Origin: Borreliella japonica
Lineage (GTDB): Bacteria; Spirochaetota; Spirochaetia; Borreliales; Borreliaceae
NCBI RefSeq assembly: GCF_900099615.1
Contig: NZ_FMTE01000004.1
Span: 62,001 to 126,000 of the forward strand
Length of the DNA: 64,000 nucleotides
Direction of reading: 5' to 3'
Positions within the stretch are counted from its first letter, which is position 1. Every line of letters begins with the position of its first letter. The notes under the pieces were generated by a model that saw nothing but the letters and a program-made list of their open reading frames with translations, was not told the origin of the DNA and made no database searches. The translations under genes were made by a program, and so were the position numbers. Shown here one piece after another: positions 20,851 through 30,373 of this stretch.

Positions 20851-23553
20851 ATGTCTAATGTTACCATAGATAAATTAGATAGTATTTTACAAGAAGATAA
20901 GTGGACAAGAATAGTTGTTAGTAATTATTCTCTTGCTAAAATAAAAGAATTGGATGATTTGATAGATAATATAATCGATGAGGGGTTAACAGAGGATGTG
21001 CTTGATATTTGCGGCAGGCATTTAAAAGATGTTAAAAAAAGTATAGCAGGTCTTTATATTTCTGGAATGCTCATATATAGCAGGAGGCCTTTAAATGACA
21101 TGAATTTGCTTGCTGTTATTGATTTATTTTCTCAAAACTTAAAATGGGCTCTTGTTGAGCATATATGCAATGAAATGCTTTTTATTTCAGAAAATAAGCA
21201 TGCTCTTTATACTCTTGCAAAAATATATGCCCAAAACAATGAAAATGATAAGCTTCCAAGCATTTGGACTAGAATTGTTGAAGCAGATATTGACGACACT
21301 GTGTTTGTAAGGCAACTTGCTACTTATTATGAAACTATTGATTTGCAAAAATCAATTTTTTATTTTAGAAAAGCTATTTATCGTTTTATCGATAAAAAAC
21401 AAATGTCAGGAATTAGAGAAGTATGGGCAAAGCTTATTCATTATGTTTCAGATGATTTTGATTCTTTTTTGCTTATTTTACAAAAGATTGAAAAAGATCT
21501 TGGATTTAAAAAAGCCATAGTTCTTTATGAAGATTTATTTGATCATTATTCTTTGACTGATAATATTGACGAGACAATAGAAATTTTAAAAGGTATTTTA
21601 AAGCTTGACAATAAAAATTATAAGGCAAGAGAAAATTTAGTTAAATTTTTAAGAGAAAGATATAAAGATGTAAAGAATATTGAGGATTATCTTGTAAAGT
21701 CTGATATTGAAAACTTAGATAAAAATTTTGTTGAGGTGTACTCAGACTTTGAAAAATATTTGTTTTTTGCAAAGGGTAATTTTGTTTATCACCAGACTTG
21801 GTCTGTTGGAATAGTAAGGGATGTAAATGATCATGGTATTACGGTTGATTTTGTTTCCAAAAGAGGTCATTTTATTGGTTTTGATATGGCGATGTCGGCT
21901 CTTTCTCCTCTTAGTAGAGAGGATATTAGGGTATTAAAGGCTATAACGCCTAAAGAGGAGCTTGCAGATAGAGTAAAAAAAGATATTGAGTGGGCTATAA
22001 AAGTTATTATAAAAAGCTATAAAGCTATTGATTTAAAGGGAATAAAAAAAGAGTTGGTGCCAAGCTTGATGACTCAAAGTTCATGGAATTCATGGAGCTT
22101 GAAAGCAAAGCAAATCTTAAAGGACAATCCCCATTTTGTTATGGATTCTGGTAAGCTTGATTGTTATATATATAATGAGAGATCTTCCAATTTAAATGAA
22201 AAAATGTATGATAAATTTAAGATTGAGAAAGATTTTTATAAAAGATACGAGATATTTATAAACTATTGTAATGTTAAAGGAATTGTTAAGGATTTGCATA
22301 TTGAAGAAGAGATGCTTAACTATTTTTTAATTTATGTTAACAATTTTACAAAGGTTGATCATCATGTTATAAGTTCTTACGTTATTCTTAAATCTTTGGG
22401 TAATTTTTCTGAAGAATTGTCATCAAAAGTTAATATAGAAAAAGATGTTAATTTAGAATCTCTTTTAAAGGAGTATTCAAAAGGAATAGTAGATCTTTTT
22501 GATTCAATTTTGAATGCAGAAATTAAAAAAGAATTGGTTGTTTTAATCAAAAGAGAACTTAGTAATTGGATTTTGTATTATAAGGAACTTTTTCCCCATT
22601 CTGTTAATAAGAAATTGGTTGAATCGCTTTACAAGGAAGATCCCAGAGAAGTGGAAAAATTATTTAATTATGTTATAAAAAATTATAAAATCTATAAGGA
22701 TGCTTATATTTGGATTTTGAAGCACTGCAAAACCTATTTTATTGAATTGAGTTATTCAGATTCCGATCTTTTGGCTAATTTGATTAAAATTTTAACAGAC
22801 AGTGTTATTAAAATTAATAATAAAAATAATTCTGTTGCAAGTAAAAGAATTTATAAAATGGTAATTAATCTTTTAGTTAAAGATGGATATCTTAAATCGG
22901 TTTTAGAGAGTGTAAGAGATGAAGAACTTGCAAAGAGAGTTTATATGACTTGTTTTTATGTAAAAGATTTTCCTCCTAAAGATCTTTTAGAGATTAAATC
23001 TATAATAAGGCAATTATTTGATTCTGTTGAGTTTGAAGATGAAAAGATTCAGCTTGCAGGAGAGAGAATGGAAATTGGATTTTTAACTATACTAAGTTCT
23101 TTAAATAAAAAGCAAAAAGAGCTCAAGTATTTAAAGGAAGTTGAAATTCCAGAAAATTCGAAAGAGATTGGTAAAGCTCGTGAACTTGGAGATTTAAAAG
23201 AAAATGCTGAATATCATTCTGCTAAGGAAAAACAACAGTTTTTGACAAAAAGATTAAACTCCTTAATGTTGGAAATAGAGAATGCAAAAGTTATAGACAC
23301 TAAAGACCTTCAAAGTTCTATTGTTGGTTTTGGAACTAAGGTGGTTATTTTAAATGAAATTACGGGTAAAGATGAATCTTATTTGATACTTGGGCCTTGG
23401 GAGTCAAATCCCGATGAAGGTATTATTTCATATAAATCACCTTTTGGAGAAAATTTGCTTGATTCTAAGGAAGGAGATAGTCTTAATTTTATTATAAATA
23501 ATACCAATTTTAGATATTTTGTAAAGAAAATAGAACCCATAAAATTTAGCTAG
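20851..23553 (+). CDS. greA: GreA transcript cleavage factor fused to a large helical N-terminal domain
   Basis: The last 160 residues (about 740-900) are a recognisable GreA. They include the coiled-coil signature [20 protein letters not shown], where acidic residues at the tip stimulate RNA polymerase to cut backtracked RNA. The C-terminal FKBP-like domain ends in [13 protein letters not shown]. The first 740 or so residues have no counterpart in the usual 158-residue GreA. They are helix-rich with TPR-like stretches ([30 protein letters not shown]-like repeats). The SD AGGAG precedes the ATG. It lies between a TPR gene and recA, only 13 bp from the latter. Confidence 0.9.
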   Translation: MSNVTIDKLDSILQEDKWTRIVVSNYSLAKIKELDDLIDNIIDEGLTEDVLDICGRHLKDVKKSIAGLYISGMLIYSRRPLNDMNLLAVIDLFSQNLKWALVEHICNEMLFISENKHALYTLAKIYAQNNENDKLPSIWTRIVEADIDDTVFVRQLATYYETIDLQKSIFYFRKAIYRFIDKKQMSGIREVWAKLIHYVSDDFDSFLLILQKIEKDLGFKKAIVLYEDLFDHYSLTDNIDETIEILKGILKLDNKNYKARENLVKFLRERYKDVKNIEDYLVKSDIENLDKNFVEVYSDFEKYLFFAKGNFVYHQTWSVGIVRDVNDHGITVDFVSKRGHFIGFDMAMSALSPLSREDIRVLKAITPKEELADRVKKDIEWAIKVIIKSYKAIDLKGIKKELVPSLMTQSSWNSWSLKAKQILKDNPHFVMDSGKLDCYIYNERSSNLNEKMYDKFKIEKDFYKRYEIFINYCNVKGIVKDLHIEEEMLNYFLIYVNNFTKVDHHVISSYVILKSLGNFSEELSSKVNIEKDVNLESLLKEYSKGIVDLFDSILNAEIKKELVVLIKRELSNWILYYKELFPHSVNKKLVESLYKEDPREVEKLFNYVIKNYKIYKDAYIWILKHCKTYFIELSYSDSDLLANLIKILTDSVIKINNKNNSVASKRIYKMVINLLVKDGYLKSVLESVRDEELAKRVYMTCFYVKDFPPKDLLEIKSIIRQLFDSVEFEDEKIQLAGERMEIGFLTILSSLNKKQKELKYLKEVEIPENSKEIGKARELGDLKENAEYHSAKEKQQFLTKRLNSLMLEIENAKVIDTKDLQSSIVGFGTKVVILNEITGKDESYLILGPWESNPDEGIISYKSPFGENLLDSKEGDSLNFIINNTNFRYFVKKIEPIKFS

Positions 23554-23566
23554 GAAAAATTTAAGA

Positions 23567-24670
23567 ATGTCAAAGTTAAAGGGAAAAAGAGAAAAAATTA
23601 TTGTTAGTATGGAGAGAGCAAGCAAAGAGGAAGCTGTTGAGCTTGCAAGAATTCAAATAGAAAAAACTTTTGGAAAAGGAAGTCTTATTAAGATGGGAGA
23701 ATCTCCTGTCGGAAAAGGCATAAATAGTATGTCGAGCGGATCTATTGTATTGGATGAAGCTCTCGGCATTGGTGGATATCCTAGGGGGCGCATAATAGAA
23801 ATATTTGGTCCTGAGTCGTCTGGCAAGACTACTTTAACTCTTCAAGCGATTGCTGAGGTGCAAAAAGAAGGGGGCATAGCTGCTTTTATTGACGCTGAGC
23901 ATGCTCTTGATCCCATTTATGCAAGGGCTTTGGGAGTTAATGTTGAAGAACTTTGGCTTAGTCAACCCGATACTGGTGAGCAAGCTCTTGAGATTGCCGA
24001 GCATTTAATCAGAAGTGGTGGTATTGATTTAATTGTAGTTGATTCTGTAGCAGCTTTAACCCCAAAATTAGAGATAGATGGAGAAATGGGCGATTCTCAG
24101 ATTGGTCTTCAAGCAAGGTTAATGAGCAAGGCTCTTAGAAAGATTACAGGTATACTTTCTAAATCTGATACTTGTATTATGTTTATTAATCAAATAAGAA
24201 TGAGGATTGGTATTATGTTTGGAAATCCTGAGACTACTACTGGTGGGAACGCTTTAAAGTTTTATTCATCTATTAGGCTTGAAGTTCGAAAAATAGAACA
24301 AGTAACTAGATCGGGCTCAAGTGATGATGTTATTGGCAATAAGATTAGAGTTAAGATTGTGAAGAATAAGGTTGCTCCACCTTTTCGTAAGGTAGAATTG
24401 GTAATTTACTTTGGGAAAGGTATTTCTAGAGAAGCTGGCATTTTAGATGCTGCTATTAAGCATAATTTAATACAAAAAACAGGTTCTTGGTATTCATTAG
24501 GAGATAATAAGATTGGACAGGGGAGAGAGAGCGTTATTGAGTATCTTAGTAAAGAAGTAGAACTTGCAAATGATTTAGATAAGAGGCTTAGAAAAATAAT
24601 TTTTAATAATTTTGTTCAAGAAGAGGATATCAATTCTATTGAATTCAAGGAAGATGAATTCAAGCAGTAG
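23567..24670 (+). CDS. recA: recombinase A
   Basis: RecA drives homologous strand exchange; in Borrelia an SOS response is doubtful. Walker A GPESSGKT is at 81-88. The DNA-binding loop L1/L2 regions ([19 protein letters not shown] and [18 protein letters not shown]) are intact. Length is 367, slightly longer than average. A second in-frame ATG exists at codon 15, but the first is used here because the N-terminal helix fits. The SD is weak (AGGAAA, about 9 bases upstream). I see no LexA-like box before it. Confidence 0.98.
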   Translation: MSKLKGKREKIIVSMERASKEEAVELARIQIEKTFGKGSLIKMGESPVGKGINSMSSGSIVLDEALGIGGYPRGRIIEIFGPESSGKTTLTLQAIAEVQKEGGIAAFIDAEHALDPIYARALGVNVEELWLSQPDTGEQALEIAEHLIRSGGIDLIVVDSVAALTPKLEIDGEMGDSQIGLQARLMSKALRKITGILSKSDTCIMFINQIRMRIGIMFGNPETTTGGNALKFYSSIRLEVRKIEQVTRSGSSDDVIGNKIRVKIVKNKVAPPFRKVELVIYFGKGISREAGILDAAIKHNLIQKTGSWYSLGDNKIGQGRESVIEYLSKEVELANDLDKRLRKIIFNNFVQEEDINSIEFKEDEFKQ

Positions 24671-24682
24671 GGAAAGTTTTAA

Positions 24683-25450
24683 ATGTCAGAATTAAGTAGT
24701 TACTCTATAAATCTTGATAATTTTACAGGCGGAATAGAGCTTTTTTTTGAATATGTTAATGTAAATAGACGCGTTTTAAGAACTTTGAGGTTAAATCAAA
24801 TAATCGAAGAATTTATAGTTGCTTCAAACGACCTTAATATAAGTATTAGGGGATTGATTGATTTTTTTTATCTTGCTAATAATTTGTTTTATTGGAAAAC
24901 TCAAATTTTATTCCCATTTAAGCTTGAATACAAGGATAAAGCTGAGCGTAAAGTTGTGGAAAGGTTAATAGGTTATAACAAGAATAGAGAAAATGAAAAT
25001 TTACAATTAAATCAAATAAAGAATTTTAAATTATATGACTCAAAAATGATTGAAGATTTTATTTTTGGCGATAGTGGTAATTTTGTTAAAAATAGTAGTG
25101 TTATTGCTAATGATAATAATAAAAAGAAAAATTTAAAGAAAAAGTCTAGTGAATTGAAGGAAAAAGTTGTTAATAAAAGTTTTTTGCGTAATAAGAAGCT
25201 TAAAGTTGCTTGCAATAAATATGAATTGAAAATTTTTGAGAAAAAAATGAAAATTATTTCTATATTAAATAAAGAGAATAGCATAATTTTTGATTCTCTT
25301 TTAGATTTTAATGCTGACAATTATTCTTTTGAGAGATTTTCTTATTTTTTGGTATCTCTTGAGTGTAAAATGCTTAATATTATAAATTTAGGATATCTGA
25401 ATAATAAGTTAGTATTGTATCGAGGTTGTAAAATTAATGATTGCACTTAA
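24683..25450 (+). CDS. scpA: divergent ScpA-like segregation/condensation protein
   Basis: ScpA is the kleisin that bridges SMC heads. The 255-residue protein starts with a kleisin-like N-domain: NFTGGIELFFEYVNVN resembles the family F-G-P-L-D-L-L-L opening, and IRGLIDFFYLANNLFYWKTQ resembles the L-x-x-A-x-x-L-x-x-K-S helix. A lysine/asparagine-rich linker covers about 130-170, and a winged-helix-like C-terminus follows. The neighbourhood is the classic scpA-(scpB)-rluB-cmk-rpsA series, but scpB is absent between this gene and the next. The assignment rests on partial motifs plus context. Confidence 0.66.
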   Translation: MSELSSYSINLDNFTGGIELFFEYVNVNRRVLRTLRLNQIIEEFIVASNDLNISIRGLIDFFYLANNLFYWKTQILFPFKLEYKDKAERKVVERLIGYNKNRENENLQLNQIKNFKLYDSKMIEDFIFGDSGNFVKNSSVIANDNNKKKNLKKKSSELKEKVVNKSFLRNKKLKVACNKYELKIFEKKMKIISILNKENSIIFDSLLDFNADNYSFERFSYFLVSLECKMLNIINLGYLNNKLVLYRGCKINDCT

Positions 25451-26186
25451 GTCCCCCAGAGTTCATGTATTTTTAGCTGAAAAGGGAGTAGGATCAAGAA
25501 GATTTTGTGAAGAGTTGATAAGAAAAAAGCTTGTAAGAGTTAATGGCTCTATTGCTAAGCTTGGGGATAAGGTATCTTTAGGAGACAGAATAATTTATAA
25601 GAAGCAGATTTATGTTTTTAAAGACTTTCAAAGCAAGAGTAGAATTTATCTGGCTCTTAATAAGCCTAGAAATTATTTATGTTCCAATTTTGATGTTAAT
25701 GGAAGAAGGTTAGCAATATCTTTGGTTCAGCCTTTATTTAAAGAGCGTGTATTTTCAATTGGCAGGCTTGATTTTAAAAGTTCTGGACTTTTGTTATTCA
25801 CTAATGATGGTAAATTTGCAAATGATATTATTCATCCAAGGCTAAAAGTTGAAAGAGAATATATTATTGAATCAAAAAAAGATATTGATGAAAATTTGCT
25901 TATTTCTTTTAAATCGGGTATAAAGGTAGAAAAAGATTTTTTTAAATTAAAATCTTATGAAATTTTAAATAAAAATTCTGCTAGATTGATTTTAGACGAA
26001 GGGAAAAATAGGGAAATAAGAAAAGTGTTTTTAAGCAAAAATATTTTTTTAAAAAAAATTCATAGAATTAGAATTGGCAATATTAATTTGGATAGTTTAA
26101 GGGAAGGTCAAGTAAAAATTGTTCCTTTGGTTAAAATAAATAGGTTAAAATCCAGACTGGAGAGGTCAAATGATAATAGCAATTGA
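25437..26186 (+). CDS. 23S/16S rRNA pseudouridine synthase, RsuA/RluB family
   Basis: This enzyme isomerises uridine in rRNA. It begins with an S4 RNA-binding domain (VHVFLAEKGVGSRRFCEELI, residues about 9-28). The catalytic motif is VFSIGRLDFKSSGLLLFTNDG, shown here as GRLDFKSSGLLLFTNDG, where the Asp is the nucleophile. It overlaps the scpA-like gene by 14 bp and cmk by 17 bp, so the three are translationally coupled. Gene order favours RluB over RsuA, although the sequence does not decide it. Confidence 0.9.
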   Translation: MIALKSPRVHVFLAEKGVGSRRFCEELIRKKLVRVNGSIAKLGDKVSLGDRIIYKKQIYVFKDFQSKSRIYLALNKPRNYLCSNFDVNGRRLAISLVQPLFKERVFSIGRLDFKSSGLLLFTNDGKFANDIIHPRLKVEREYIIESKKDIDENLLISFKSGIKVEKDFFKLKSYEILNKNSARLILDEGKNREIRKVFLSKNIFLKKIHRIRIGNINLDSLREGQVKIVPLVKINRLKSRLERSNDNSN

Positions 26187-26835
26187 TGGACCTTCAGCAT
26201 CAGGAAAAAGTTCAATTGCAAGAGAGCTTGGTATAAAACTGGGATATAAATTTATCAGTTCTGGTTATCTTTACAGGATAATAACTTTAATTGCCCAAAG
26301 ATCTCTTATGAATAGTTGCGATTTTATTAGTGAGAATAGACTTTTAAATTTGACCCTTGAGAATGATATAAGTTTTAATGATTCTAGCTTTTTTCTTAAT
26401 GGAGAGAATGTTGAAAATCAAATTTTAAACGATAAGATTGATTTTCAAGTTTCTTTTTATTCTTCTTATGTTGGAATAAGAAATATTGTGAATAAAAAAT
26501 TAAGAGAGGTTGTTAAATTTAGCGATGATAATTATATAATAGAAGGTAGAGATATTACTACTGTTGTTTTTCCAGAATCCGAATTCAAAATATATCTTGA
26601 TGCTTCTGTTAAAGTTCGAGCTTTAAGGCGGTATAAGCAAAGAAATGGAAATGAAACTTTAGAAGAATTAGAGCGTACTCTTAAAATAAGAGATGATGTT
26701 GACAAGAGAAAACAATATGGTAAGTTAAAATTATCAAAAGGGGTTTTTTACCTTGATACAAGCTACAAAGGATTAGACGATGTATGTAATATTATAATAG
26801 AAAAGTTTAATTTGAAAAAAGTAAGAGAGAGGTGA
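26170..26835 (+). CDS. cmk: cytidylate kinase
   Basis: This kinase phosphorylates CMP/dCMP to the diphosphate, important in an organism relying on nucleotide salvage. The P-loop IDGPSASGKSS (residues 5-15) and the EGRDITTVVFPE motif are intact, followed by the lid helices (RALRRYKQRNGNETLEE). At 221 residues it has normal length. SD GGAGAGG. Its stop codon lies two bases before the rpsA start, and cmk-rpsA adjacency is conserved across many bacteria. Confidence 0.96.
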   Translation: MIIAIDGPSASGKSSIARELGIKLGYKFISSGYLYRIITLIAQRSLMNSCDFISENRLLNLTLENDISFNDSSFFLNGENVENQILNDKIDFQVSFYSSYVGIRNIVNKKLREVVKFSDDNYIIEGRDITTVVFPESEFKIYLDASVKVRALRRYKQRNGNETLEELERTLKIRDDVDKRKQYGKLKLSKGVFYLDTSYKGLDDVCNIIIEKFNLKKVRER

Positions 26836-26837
26836 GA

Positions 26838-28493
26838 ATGGAAAATCAAAAAGATTTACAAGAAAATTATTTAAAGGTACTTGAAAGAGTAGAACTTGGA
26901 AGCCGTGTTTCTGGGACGATTGTTAACATTATGAAGGATTATGTTCTAGTAGATATAGGTTATAAATCTGAAGGTTTTATCAAGATTGAAGAATTTGAAG
27001 ATGTTCCCAAAATTGGTGATAAACTTGAAGCAATTGTTGTAAGAATAGGTGGAGAATTGGGTTTGATTTTAAGCGTTGAAAAGCTTGATTCTTTAAATTT
27101 TCAAGATAAAGTAGCTGAATATATTCAAAATAAAAAAGTAATTAAAGGTAAAGTGTTAGCTGAGCTTTCAAATGGTTATAAGATTCAAATTAATGAAAAT
27201 GTTTCTGGCTTTATGCCTTTTTATTTGAGCTCTAAATCCAAGGATGAGAAATTAAAAAGAGGTTTTATTGTTGAATTTTATATTCTTGAAGCAAGCGAAT
27301 CAGATGGTTTGAGACTTATTCTTGATAGGCGAACTTTAGAAAGAGAAAGAGATCTTGCTAAGAGAATAGAGTTAGTAAGTTCTTACAATGAAGAAGATGT
27401 AGTTGATGGGGTGGTTGATCGTATTACAGAGTATGGTGCTATTATAAGAATTAAAAATTTTGTTACAGGAATTTTGCATAAAAGAAATATTGCCTTTAAT
27501 CAAGTTGAAAATATTGAAGATTTTGTTAGAGTTGGCGATAAGTTAAAATTGAAAATTATTAAGATAAATCCACAAACAGGTAAAATGGAATTATCTCTTA
27601 AGGCTTTAAAAGCAAATCCTTGGGATTCTGTAGAAGTTAAATATAAAATTGATAGCATTGTAAAAGGGAAAGTTGTAAAAATTTTACCCTTTGGAGCTGT
27701 TATTGAGCTTGATAGCGAATTGTCAGGATTTTTACATATAAGTAATTTTTCTTGGATAAGGGTAATAAAAAGTCCTCAAGAATTAATAAAACTTGGTCAG
27801 ATAGTGGAAGTTAAGATTTTAGAAATAGACAAAGAAAATCAAAAAATATCGCTGGGTATTAAACAGATCAATGAGAATCCTTGGGAGAGATTAACTGAGA
27901 GATATCCTATTGGAAGAGTTATTCAAGGTGTTGTTACTAATATTACGAAAACAGGCGCTTTTGTAAATATTGAAGAAGGTATAGATGCTTATGTGAGTAA
28001 GTTTGATATTTCTTGGCTTGAAGAGATTGATCCTGAAAAATATTTCAAGATAGGGGATTTAGTGAATGGAAAAGTGCTTGAGGTTGACAGACGAAAGAGA
28101 AATGTTAGATTGGGAATCAAACAGTTAGAAGAGAGTCCTTGGGAAGATTTCTCTAAAAGTTACAAAAAAGGTGATGCTATTGAGGTTGAGATTGTAGAAA
28201 AAAAGTCAAAAGGCTTTCAAGTAAGAGTTTATAATAAAATAATGGGATTTATTAGCAAAATTCAACTAGGAGATACAAAAGAATCTAGTTTAGAAACTTT
28301 TGAAAAATTAAGCATTGGAGATAAGCTTAAAGTGGTAATAACAAATATTGATTCTAAAGACAGATCGGTGTTGCTCTCTTATAGAGAGTATGAGAATCAA
28401 AGATCAAGAGAGGAGATTTCTTCTTATTTATTTAAGGGCAATGATGACGAATCTTATAAGCCATTTGAAAATTTGCTAAAGAGGGATGAATAA
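26838..28493 (+). CDS. rpsA: 30S ribosomal protein S1
   Basis: S1 binds mRNA and helps translation initiation. Six S1/OB repeats are visible, starting near residues 15 (GSRVSGTIVNI), 92, 185 (VDGVVDRITEYGAIIR), 270 (IVKGKVVKILPFGAVIE), 358 (VIQGVVTNITKTGAFVN) and 445. Length 551 is close to E. coli S1 (557). The ATG at 26838, five bases after AGGTG, is preferred over the GTG at 26832, which overlaps the cmk stop. Confidence 0.95.
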   Translation: MENQKDLQENYLKVLERVELGSRVSGTIVNIMKDYVLVDIGYKSEGFIKIEEFEDVPKIGDKLEAIVVRIGGELGLILSVEKLDSLNFQDKVAEYIQNKKVIKGKVLAELSNGYKIQINENVSGFMPFYLSSKSKDEKLKRGFIVEFYILEASESDGLRLILDRRTLERERDLAKRIELVSSYNEEDVVDGVVDRITEYGAIIRIKNFVTGILHKRNIAFNQVENIEDFVRVGDKLKLKIIKINPQTGKMELSLKALKANPWDSVEVKYKIDSIVKGKVVKILPFGAVIELDSELSGFLHISNFSWIRVIKSPQELIKLGQIVEVKILEIDKENQKISLGIKQINENPWERLTERYPIGRVIQGVVTNITKTGAFVNIEEGIDAYVSKFDISWLEEIDPEKYFKIGDLVNGKVLEVDRRKRNVRLGIKQLEESPWEDFSKSYKKGDAIEVEIVEKKSKGFQVRVYNKIMGFISKIQLGDTKESSLETFEKLSIGDKLKVVITNIDSKDRSVLLSYREYENQRSREEISSYLFKGNDDESYKPFENLLKRDE

Positions 28494-29104
28494 TGACTAG
28501 GAATAATTTTTTAGTTTTATTTATTGTTATTATTTTTATGTTTGCATCTGTTATTGTTGTTTTTTATAATTCTTTAGGCAAAGATTATGTAAAGAGTGGT
28601 GGAGAAATAGTAGAAAATCTTGAAAAGGATTTAAATAATTATTTAAAAGAAAATGATACAAAAGAGAGGGAAAAAATATTTCTTAGGATAAAGGAGCTTA
28701 TTTCAAAGGAAAAAGAAATTTCATCTTACTTTATTCCAAGGTTTTATTTGGCCAGAGCTTTTTATTTGCAAAGTCAAGCACAGTATGACGAGGCTATTAA
28801 GGATTTAGATATTGTTATTAAGGCAAAAGGTATTGAAAGTGAAATTGCTTTTATTAATAAAGCTGCGGTTTATGAAAAAATGGGATTAAAAGAAGATGCT
28901 TTATTGGTTTATGAGAATCTTATTAATAGTACTAGTTTAGACTTTTTAAAGGTAAGGGCTCTTTTGAGTAAGGCAATATTGATTGAGGAGAAAGATAAAG
29001 ATCTTGCTGTGAAAGTGTATGAAGAGATTATCAAATTTCCTTATGAAAATAATTTATATATAAATATAGCAAATAATAAAATTTTAGAACTTAGGCAAAA
29101 TTAA
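28493..29104 (+). CDS. membrane-anchored TPR protein
   Basis: This 203-residue protein has one N-terminal membrane helix (about 5-26, NFLVLFIVIIFMFASVIVVF) and a soluble domain with TPR-like repeats (FYLARAFYLQSQAQYDEAIK at about 83-102, AAVYEKMGLKEDALLVYENL next). The architecture resembles YfgM-type periplasmic TPR proteins, though I do not claim orthology. Its ATG overlaps the rpsA stop (TAATG), so it is co-translated with rpsA. Confidence 0.82.
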   Translation: MTRNNFLVLFIVIIFMFASVIVVFYNSLGKDYVKSGGEIVENLEKDLNNYLKENDTKEREKIFLRIKELISKEKEISSYFIPRFYLARAFYLQSQAQYDEAIKDLDIVIKAKGIESEIAFINKAAVYEKMGLKEDALLVYENLINSTSLDFLKVRALLSKAILIEEKDKDLAVKVYEEIIKFPYENNLYINIANNKILELRQN

Positions 29105-29131
29105 TTTGTATTTTTGATAGGAGGTTTTATA

Positions 29132-29887
29132 ATTTTTTTTATCTTATATTTTGCATTTTGTTTAGGCTTTTTTGGATGTGGTCTTGACAATATTTTAATA
29201 CTTCCTCCGCCTGAAAAAATTGATAATCGAATTTCAAGAGATTCTTTAGCCTTTTTTTTGCCAGCAAGTTACTTTTCCGATCAAGTGGCTGGAAATTTAA
29301 GGGGTTTTGATATATACTACAAGTTTTATCCAGAAGGTGCTAATTATCATATAAATAGTTTTCAAAAAAGCGTAGAAAGAGATTTTGAAGCCTTAAAAGG
29401 TGTTTTTGATAATGTTAGTGAATTTAATAATAGAGGATTTTATAAAATAAATTTGAGTTCTACTATTTATTCGGGTAAGCCTGTTTTTAAATTAAATAAA
29501 GAATGGGTTGATAACAAATTGCCTTTGTATTTTGAAATAAATTTTGAAGAATTAAGAAAAGATGTTCCCGGCGAGGCTTTTATTATTGTAAGAAATGGAA
29601 ACACTTCTTCGTCCCCTGTTCTTCTTGAGAAGACAAACATATATAGATCCTACATTGATAAAGGGGAATATATAGGTTTTTCAAAATCTATTAAAAAGTC
29701 TGATTTTTTAGACAAAGAGAAAAGACCAATGGATTTAAAACATATAAATGATGATTTTTTTACAAAAGATATTGCTCCTAAATATAATTTGGCAATTTTT
29801 GTTATGGGTGTAGGCAACGTTGTTGACGATGCTTATAGTGTTCTTATTGATCTTGGAGATTTGTCAGGATTTAGTTTATCTAACTAG
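29132..29887 (+). CDS. probable lipoprotein, unknown function, apparent ATT start
   Basis: The reading frame is open from TTG at 29114, but that codon lies upstream of and overlaps the gene's own SD (AGGAGG, 29119-29124). In-frame codons after the SD are ATA (29129, 4-base spacing) and ATT (29132, 7-base spacing); no ATG, GTG or TTG follows nearby. ATT is therefore inferred as start. The product then begins with a hydrophobic stretch ending LGFFGC, a spirochaete-style lipobox. The mature part (about 236 residues) is rich in aromatic residues and shows no family I know. It sits between a TPR gene and a small membrane protein. Confidence 0.72.
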   Translation: MFFILYFAFCLGFFGCGLDNILILPPPEKIDNRISRDSLAFFLPASYFSDQVAGNLRGFDIYYKFYPEGANYHINSFQKSVERDFEALKGVFDNVSEFNNRGFYKINLSSTIYSGKPVFKLNKEWVDNKLPLYFEINFEELRKDVPGEAFIIVRNGNTSSSPVLLEKTNIYRSYIDKGEYIGFSKSIKKSDFLDKEKRPMDLKHINDDFFTKDIAPKYNLAIFVMGVGNVVDDAYSVLIDLGDLSGFSLSN

Positions 29888-29906
29888 TTAATTTTAAGGG
29901 AGGAGC

Positions 29907-30185
29907 ATGATAGTATTTTTTTCTCATTTGATTTTAACAAACATTATTATTTCTTTTTTGGTAAGCTTTTTTGTTATGTTTTTAAACATATTGAATTTCA
30001 AGTTTTTAGTAGTTTATTTAATAAGTTTTTTAGGCGGCATTGTATTTTTGTTTTTTGTTCCTTTTTTCTATTCTGATTATTATGAAAGACGAATAGATCT
30101 TATTCTTTATTTATTTCCTATTTTGGGGTCAGTTATTTTAATAGGTTTGATTAAATTCTCTGAAAGAAATAAGAACGATTTGTAA
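29907..30185 (+). CDS. small integral membrane protein, unknown
   Basis: A 92-residue, highly hydrophobic protein with about three membrane helices (residues 8-28, 31-54, 66-86) and a charged C-terminal tail (KFSERNKNDL). GGGAGGAG lies directly before the ATG. It appears to close the rpsA-containing run. I recognise no family. Conservation across Borrelia would be the main support for expression. Confidence 0.65.
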   Translation: MIVFFSHLILTNIIISFLVSFFVMFLNILNFKFLVVYLISFLGGIVFLFFVPFFYSDYYERRIDLILYLFPILGSVILIGLIKFSERNKNDL

Positions 30186-30190
30186 GAGAA

Positions 30191-30209
30191 TGATTTTTTA
30201 AAAAAATCA
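30191..30209 (+). terminator. AT-rich hairpin after the membrane-protein gene, possible terminator
   Basis: TGATTTTTT and its complement AAAAAATCA flank a single base, five bases after the preceding stop. The stem is A:T rich and there is no T tail, so termination is uncertain. It could also act as a 3'-end stabiliser before the rpsB promoter. Confidence 0.35.
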
Positions 30210-30279
30210 GATATCATCTTAGCTTTTAATAATTTTATCAAAGATAATGATGTTTATTTTCAATGTAGTGGACTTATTA

Positions 30280-30373
30280 ATTGGATTGTTTTATTATATT
30301 CTTATAAAAGAAGGGATAATTTCCGCTATGTGCTGTCATAGTGAGTAAAAGAGAAGGATAATAGGAGGTTGAT
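30280..30373 (+). promoter_or_regulatory. rpsB promoter region and structured leader
   Basis: TTGGAT (about 30281-30286) and TATAAA (30303-30308) with a 16-bp spacer form a plausible promoter. The leader then carries CTATG (30326-30330) and CATAG (30337-30341) around a six-base loop, ahead of the SD AGGAGG and a TTG start. S2 autoregulates its own operon in several bacteria; whether this small hairpin takes part is unknown. Confidence 0.42.
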
